A DNA stretch of 64,000 nucleotides from Piezodorus guildinii (taxonomy: Eukaryota > Arthropoda > Insecta > Hemiptera > Pentatomidae). The notes below the pieces were generated by a model that was not told where the DNA came from, made no database searches, and worked only from the letters and a program-made list of their open reading frames with translations. The position numbers and the translations under genes are program-made. Shown here piece after piece: positions 58,169 to 64,000 of this stretch (position 1 is the first letter of the stretch; every line of letters starts with the position of its first letter). The stretch lies in assembly GCA_023052935.1 (NCBI GenBank), contig CM041297.1, forward strand, positions 108,615,563-108,679,562. Reading direction: 5' to 3'.

Positions 58169-58942
58169 AAATGATCCTCGATTATATGTTTAATAATATC
58201 TTAATTTAGAGAAAAATATTTTATTTTAGAAAAAATATTTTATTTTAGAAAAAAAATCAATTGTTTAGATAAAATGGGTTGCTCTATTCACAGCGTACTT
58301 ATCAATCCAACAAATTATTATATTTTTATAGTAAATTTTATTTTTTTTAAATATAGCTTGGTATAGCTAGTAATGGTATATTGTTTCTCTTATTTACAGC
58401 ACATAAATAATGTCAAGACGCACTCTTAAATAACAAACATGTATTGGGATTAACGAATAAATAAAATATAGGCCACGTTAAATAAAATAAATATATATTT
58501 TTTTTAATGAATAAAATAACTAATTCAATTTAATTAACCATTCATATAGGTGATGGTAGATAATCCTAAGAAAAAACGATACAATATTCCTGACCAAAAG
58601 CGATATATGTATATAAATAAATTTTACTTAGAAAAACTATTTTAACAGAAATACGCTTCTTCTAATTTCATGCCAAATCGCAGTACTTGTTCGTAAAGGA
58701 AAACATTTTCATAATTAAGTGTAAAAATCTCATCAAAATGGATTAACCTATTATTTCTCCTCTCTGAGTTCTTCTTCGGCTTGAATTTACTCACAACTGA
58801 AAATATTTAATCTAGATGTCTACAAATTAAAATACTAATTTTTTTCAATTCTTCTTCTATTCTTACCTATTTTGACCAATGTAGTCGATAAACATGATGA
58901 TGAACATTTAAAAATTAGTATAATGTTATATTTTTTAATTAG
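58169..58942. other. OBP intron 1, right part
   Basis: AT-rich, no other exon or repeat recognised. Confidence 0.4.
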
Positions 58943-59042
58943 GCACAAGAAGAAAATAAGGGAGCTTCTGAAAAGACGTTCCTAGCTAGCATACCAATCG
59001 GTTTTTATAAAACTTGCGCTGGAGAGATGAACATGAAAGAAA
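58943..59042 (+). CDS. Odorant-binding protein, exon 2 (first conserved Cys)
   Basis: After TTTTTTAATTAG the frame reads AQEENKGASEKTFLASIPIG and FYKTCAGEMNMKE, with one base left over before donor GTAACT. The Cys in YKTC is the likely C1 of the classic six. The gene product, about 172 residues before signal removal, is predicted to be a small secreted helical protein that carries hydrophobic ligands such as odorants in the sensillum lymph. Confidence 0.78.
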
Positions 59043-59547
59043 GTAACTAGCTTTTATTATTAAGTATACCATAAACGAGTAGAACAATTTATGGCTTTTA
59101 ATTTGATATAACGGCACAGGACCTTTTCATGGTTTAAAAAAAAAATGCCAACAACCCAATCGCAAAAGGAATGCAGTCCATCTAATTTCTGTGTAACTTA
59201 CCTTATATTAGATTTTTTTTATTTTTTTTTTGTTGTCGTTATAATTTTATTAGAATTTTTTAAAATTGTTATCTTAATGTTTTTACTTACACTTGTCAAC
59301 TTCGTGGACATCCAGTAAAAATTATTTTCCAAACATAAACCTAAATTCATAATATTACTTTCAAGATATCTTTTAATCAAAGAAAATATCGTCTAATACA
59401 ATAAGAAGCATTTTGATTCAGTGTTACATTTTTGTGACAAGCGTGATATCAGATACCTGCAATTTTATTAATGTATATTAATTATGACTTTTATTAAAAA
59501 TGTACTCAATATGGATTCTTAAGTAGTAATAGATTAATTATTTTCAG

Positions 59548-59594
59548 TTAAATTACTAGATATGCTTGAAGATCAAACTGATGTAGATCAAAGT
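59548..59594 (+). CDS. Odorant-binding protein, exon 3
   Basis: A 47-base exon between ATTATTTTCAG and donor GTAAGT. Two bases complete an Ile codon, then KLLDMLEDQTDVDQS in phase. It lies in the helix leading to C2. Confidence 0.82.
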
Positions 59595-59661
59595 GTAAGT
59601 ATTAATGCCCATTAAATTATTTAAATTAATAATACTATATTAAAAACTTTGATAATTTCAG

Positions 59662-59697
59662 TGCTTCTTAAAATGTTTATTAAATGAAACCGGAGTG
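59662..59697 (+). CDS. Odorant-binding protein, exon 4 (C2-x3-C3)
   Basis: A 36-base exon between AATTTCAG and donor GTAAGT, phase 0 both ends: CFLKCLLNETGV. Cys-x3-Cys is the signature pair of the OBP family. Confidence 0.88.
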
Positions 59698-59781
59698 GTA
59701 AGTACTGGTGTGATTTAAAAAAAAAAATTTTTAAATGTTTTATGGGAGTTGTCTCACGTTCACATGTTGACCTCTGTTTAG

Positions 59782-59926
59782 ATATATGGAAAAACTATTG
59801 ATTGTGCTGTTTTTAGAAAAATAATGAATTACAATAATATGAGTTTTCACGAAAGGTTAAAATTGGAATTTTTATGCGATAATTGTAAAGGAAAATATCT
59901 TGAAAATCAGCAACTAAATAATAAAG
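59782..59926 (+). CDS. Odorant-binding protein, exon 5
   Basis: An acceptor CTCTGTTTAG, then 48 codons: IYGKTIDCAVFRKIMNYNNM, SFHERLKLEFLCDNCKG and KYLENQQLNNK, with one base before donor GTATAA. It holds the C4 candidates (FLC, DNC) and an extra Cys (IDC), giving eight mature cysteines in all. The spacing C1-x24-C2-x3-C3, then x38 or x41 to C4, fits the family; the 20-23 residues from C4 to C5 exceed the usual 8-14. The frame running on from 59927 is intron read-through. Confidence 0.87.
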
Positions 59927-60069
59927 GTATAAACCAGACGATATCACAAAAACGTAAGCCCATTCATAAAAATTTTATGTACCATCAAATCAGTATTACT
60001 ACAGAAAACAGATTAATGCGAAGAGGGAAAACGCAGTAGATAAAGTATTAACTTTTTTTTTTTTAACAG

Positions 60070-60139
60070 GTCAAGTTCAGCCATATGAGTGTCAGCTTGC
60101 ATATGAATTTGTAAAATGCGGAAACTACTTAACGGATAG
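60070..60139 (+). CDS. Odorant-binding protein, exon 6 (C5-x8-C6)
   Basis: An acceptor TTTTTTAACAG. Two bases complete Gly, then QVQPYECQLAYEFVKCGNYL and TD, leaving AG before donor GTGAGA. Cys-x8-Cys (ECQLAYEFVKC) is the second OBP hallmark. Confidence 0.9.
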
Positions 60140-60240
60140 GTGAGACTAACACAAAGTATCTGTTTATATATAAATTTAACAATTTTTTAAACATCATTAC
60201 TTTGTTATAAAACCTGTTTTCTTGTATTTTCACTATCTAG

Positions 60241-60256
60241 AGATGCTGAGGAATAG
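60241..60256 (+). CDS. Odorant-binding protein, exon 7 (stop)
   Basis: An acceptor TTTTCACTATCTAG followed by 16 bases completing Arg, then DAEE and TAG (60254-60256). It is very short, but in phase, and gives the polar tail usual after C6. AATAAA at 60326-60331, 70 bases on, is a suitable polyadenylation signal. Confidence 0.72.
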
Positions 60257-60325
60257 ATTTTCCTTCAGTAATTACTGACTTCTTATTTTATTTATTTATT
60301 TACAAACCATGTACTTTTTCATTTT

Positions 60326-60331
60326 AATAAA
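60326..60331 (+). promoter_or_regulatory. Polyadenylation signal of the OBP gene
   Basis: AATAAA at 70 bases after the stop, immediately before a palindromic DNA element that begins at about 60340. Confidence 0.55.
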
Positions 60332-60339
60332 AGTATTCT

Positions 60340-60985
60340 TTTTGGTTTATTATTTTCAATAATGAACCTAGGAATCGAAAAAAAACCCTCAAAATTGAAG
60401 GTCATACGTTTTGAAATACGTAGAACCGCAATAACGAGAAAAAAAAATCCGCTTTTATTGGATCGAATGTCAGCAAAAAAATACCAGGGTATCTGAAGAT
60501 GATCTTAATCTTAATGCCTTGACGTTGAGGTCATCCGACTAATTTTAAATGACGGCCGAGAATAGAGTAAATATTTTCAAAGTTTTCTAATCAGGAAACC
60601 ACGATTATTTATAAAAAAAAAAAGTTGAAACTTCACCTATAATACAGTTATTTGTGAAGATAGAGAAAAGTGTATAAAGAGTTTGAGAATTAAGATATCG
60701 CGATAAAAAAATTGAAGTTTACAAATATTTATGCCTATTACTCAGTTATCTTTGAAGATAAAGAAAAATGTTCAAAAGATTTAGAATCAGTAAACTGCGT
60801 TGAAATAAGGAGGAAACATTGACTTCCGTCAACTGATCTATATAAGAATTGATTACCAAATGAAAATAGTGTTGTTTGTTAGAAAATCAAATTTCCGAAA
60901 AAAGGAAAAAAATAAACCCTGATATTAGTCAACTTGGTAATATAGTTATTTGGAAATAATAAACCATTTTGTAATAATTTGAAAC
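60340..60985 (+). mobile_element. DNA element with palindromic end (second copy)
   Basis: Starts GGTTTATTATTTTCAATAAT and follows the order of 20415-21255: ACCCTCAAAATTGAAGGTCA, GAGGTCATCCGACTAATTTT, ATTGGCTTT-side end with GGAAATAATAAACCATTTTG at 60953. It has no protein. Confidence 0.65.
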
Positions 60986-61135
60986 GTTATCTCAAAAATT
61001 GGCTTTAAAGAGTTTTTACAAGATACCGAATGTAATTTATAGCTAAATTTATGTAATTCTATTATAGAGATATTTTATGGTTTAAACGTGAAATCATCTA
61101 TGCATCATATTCGGAAATTGAAATATAGCAATGTA

Positions 61136-62007
61136 TTGGGTTGTGTTACATGAAATGTCCGTTTTAAGGTAAAAGATTTTTATTAAAAATACGACATGAA
61201 AACAAGATAATTTTATTCGAAATATTTACCTTCTTTTTCTACATATTTTTCCCAACGTGACACCAACTTTTTTATCCCCGAAATACTGAGCTTTGAAGTG
61301 AAAAAGTTTTCCTTTGACGAAGTTGTCTAAATTCCTGAACAGGTGGTAATCTGTTGGAGACAAGTCGAAGGAATATGGTGGGTGCGGAAGAACTTCGTAG
61401 CCCAGTTCTTTCAATTTTTGCACGGTATGTTTTGAAACATGGGGTCTTGCTGCCGCTCAGTGAGATCATGAGGTGCCCATTTATCGAGCTTTTTTACTTT
61501 CCCGACACTTTAATTGTCTGGAAACGGTAGATGCACTTGCATTTAGTTGTGCTGAGAGTCCTTTAACTGTTTGGAAGGGGTTTCCTTCTACTGTATGTTT
61601 GAGGACATCGTTGTCTATTACGGACGGAGGTCTTCCTCGGGGCAAGTCGGTATCCTGAGCTGAAAACTTAGCAAACCAACGGCGAATGGTCCGCTCATTA
61701 ACAATCCCTTCCCCAAACGCCTTGCAAACATTTTTAGCGGCCTCAGCTGCTGAATGGCCGAGTTTAAAAGTCGTACAAAAATATTACTCGAAAATCGCGT
61801 GTTTCCATTTCCATATATATATTTGGAGGTATACTAAAAAGTGGGTAATTGATTGGGAAGCTAATGTTTATAATACAAAGGTAGAGGATTAGTAACTGTT
61901 TACTTTAAATATGTAAACATTCGGAAGAAAACAAATGAGACCTGTAAAATCGTATGTAAAGTATTTCAGAAACTATAAAAACGGACATATCATGTGAAAC
62001 AACCCAA
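61136..62007 (-). mobile_element. Internally deleted mariner (872 bp)
   Basis: Ends TTGGGTTGTGTTACATGAAA (61136 on) and its inverted partner ATGTGAAACAACCCAA (to 62007), about 30 bp each with few mismatches, and TA duplications at 61134-61135 and 62008-62009. The length is well under the usual 1.3 kb because the centre of the transposase is gone. Confidence 0.9.
61226..61800 (-). pseudogene. Mariner transposase relic, catalytic centre deleted
   Basis: On the minus strand: TIRRWFAKFSAQDTDLPRGR, PPSVIDNDVLKHTVEGNPFQ, LSAQLNASASTVSRQLK (DNA-binding half) and KLDKWAPHDLTERQQ. It then jumps to VQKLKELGYEVLPHPPYS, FDLSPTDYHLFRNLDNF (third Asp). The CDEKW and HDNARPH regions that hold the first two Asp residues are absent. 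A different mariner lineage from the one at 33516-34800. Confidence 0.85.
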
Positions 62008-62009
62008 TA

Positions 62010-64000
62010 ATATATAACAGACAAACACAAACATCCTTTGTATTAAAATATTTAAAAAAAATACTGAATATGTAAATGTACTTTGTGCGTCATCATTGGT
62101 AAAGGAATAAATAGTTAAGACTAAGTTTATTTTTTTTAGTTGTTTAATCATCCTCCTGAATTTTTCCAATAATCAACTATTATTATTATTTTTACATTAT
62201 TTTATTTTTTAATTATTTTATAGGTTAAGCATTATAGAATACAACGAAACATATATTCTGTCCATTCGAAAAGACTCTTTATTTTTTTATTTTTCAGATT
62301 TTATTTTGAAGATTAATCCCAATATGATATAAGGATCTGCTAGATCAAAAGTGATACCAAGCTGAACTATACCCGAGTCAGCATGTACAGCTTGTTCATT
62401 TAGTTTTAATGTTAAATAAATTGTGTGAATATTATGTAATAGAAGATAATTAATTAACGATGTGAACAATTTCTTATTTTACATGAGTAGAGGTGATGAA
62501 CTATATGTAAGGTAACACTGGAAGGTAGAAAAGTCATTATCAGTAGCAGCGTGAATCTACCAAAAGTATTGAAGCTAGTGAAGAAAACTTCTGATGCTTA
62601 ACAATATATATTATAGATTCAAATAGACCTATCAAAAAACAAGCGCTTAATATTCTCCTAAAAAAAAAAGAAAAGAAAAATACCAACAAAAATGTATTTT
62701 TAAGTAGAAAATTCGTGCAAAAAATATCAGGAAACCTGGTTTATTACAGTATGAAACATACATCTATAATAAGTAGGCATTGGGGATTTAACACTCTCTC
62801 GTTCCAAAGTTATTTAAATTGAAACTGATTATTTACAAATGCATTCTTAAGCCTAATAAACTTGATATCAAACACCCGTCATGTTCCATACCTTTACACA
62901 TTCAAATACCTTTTCTTCCAGTACTTCTAGCATCTAAACATTACGCTACCTGACAATGAAACAATTTTATTCAGATTGTATTTAATATTTTCACAAGCAT
63001 TTATTTATGATTTTTCAACTTTTTTATCTAGTAAACTTCTTTAGGTTTAATCGTTACATTATTTTTTAATTTTGTCACTAGAATAATTCATTTATTATTG
63101 TTAGGAATTGAAATAATTATGTTTTTATATATTTCTAATATTAACAATATGTAATTTTTTTGTATGTTTGTTATGTCATTGTGGTTCATAATATGCAATC
63201 GCGACTGTCAACTGTTTATGTATTTTTGAAAAGCTGTCAATGGACCGCTGGGGAGAGGGCATTGTGGGAAAAGAGAGAGTCGCTTGCGTTGAGGATTGTT
63301 TTTAGGTTGGTTGTCGCAAAATGTGTCATATTGTTCTCAAATCGCACGTCATCGGAGAAAATAGATACAGAAAATAGTAGAAAATTAGATAGAAAGAATC
63401 ACCGCTTGCACACATATATAAACAGTATTTTGTTTTATTTGAATTAATATATGTTTGTTTATGTTTTATTATTTTATTTATTTACCCTCAACAAAATTAC
63501 ACGGATCAGCAGATAATTCGGCGATTCATAATAACGACCGGGTTGAGGCTGCGAGCAAACGCGTCAGTCACCCCTCTTTCCAACGCTTATTACTGTAGAA
63601 TATTATTTTTATTTATGTTTAATTGGTTTAATTTTTTATACATTCTAGGCATATTTATTATATAGATATAGATCCTCTATTATTTCATAGCTTATGTCAT
63701 TTTTAGAAGAATAAGAACAAGAATAATGTTAATATTTATTTTTCATCTTCTCCTTTTATAATTATACTCCGTTATCAGTTTATTTATTTTTCATTTTGTC
63801 CTACACAATCATTTTTGAAGATCGTTTTTATTTATTTTTTGTGTTGTATATACCATATATTCATCATAATTGTAAAATTAATTATTTTTTTGTCTCTTGG
63901 CCAGATATGTATATGTAAAATGTACAAACCTGTTATTCTTAAGGGACCCTCTCCCAGAATAAAAATTAATTAAAAAAACAAACTATAATATCAGCATAAT
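62010..64000. other. AT-rich sequence to the window end
   Basis: No supported gene. A minus frame at 62287-62469 reading NEQAVHADSGIVQLGITFDL has a coding-like flavour but no splice or family support. A GC-richer patch lies at 63240-63300 and another at 63500-63590. Confidence 0.35.

Noticed and set aside
63160..63447. 95-residue plus-strand frame
   Set aside because: No recognisable domain and no splice or start context; left as unannotated.

Overview
This window is an AT-rich stretch of an arthropod nuclear genome, almost certainly an insect. The evidence is spliced genes with long introns, a gene with the full cysteine layout of an odorant-binding protein (a hexapod family), a tetraspanin exon, a Cys-loop chloride-channel gene, and a dense load of old mariner, non-LTR, Helitron and SINE copies. 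I cannot fix the order of insect. No operon, CRISPR array, RNA gene or prokaryotic feature was seen.

Host genes: (1) the last exon of a tetraspanin, + strand, at 1120-1263, with the rest of the gene upstream of the window. (2) A glycine/GluCl-like ligand-gated chloride channel on the - strand. Six consecutive exons chain in phase from the Cys-loop at 53264 to the stop at 16056. The 5' exons were not found, and one intron is about 28 kb and packed with transposons. (3) An odorant-binding protein gene on the + strand in seven small exons, 56317-60256, encoding about 172 residues including a predicted signal peptide. Its exons are too short to show up as long ORFs. It lies upstream of, or within a 5' intron of, the channel gene.

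Everything else that can be recognised is transposon-derived. 2.3-5.5 kb: LINE tail, SINE, a Helitron split by a 270-bp fold-back, and a 35-bp inverted repeat. 12.3-14.8 kb: a SINE with target-site duplication and two opposed mariner relics, one carrying a LINE fragment. 17.4-18.3 kb: a 5'-truncated I-type LINE with a target-site duplication and an open RNase H frame. 19.8-23.7 kb: two fold-back elements, a palindrome-ended DNA element, an 890-bp dispersed repeat, and a Helitron end hit by a 0.4-kb retroposon with a 60-base A tail. 23.9-32.4 kb: SINEs, a Jockey relic inside a dispersed repeat, and a LINE with endonuclease and RT pieces. 33.0-35.2 kb: a nearly complete mariner inserted into an older LINE, with the LINE frame continuing across the insertion. 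37.3-44.9 kb: RTE-like relics, a SINE inside a dispersed repeat, and a 2-kb Helitron. 45-53 kb: SINEs and two more LINEs. 57-62 kb: a SINE, a DNA element beside the OBP gene, and a deleted mariner.

The most useful results are the two spliced genes and several nested insertions whose relative order can be read from target-site duplications. I did not find a convincing new biological system. The best unexplained items are a coding-like frameshifted relic at 10.6-10.9 kb, the short A60-tailed retroposon, and two unrelated fold-back families that share one hairpin layout. Exon borders, families and relic assignments were read by eye; no database search was run.
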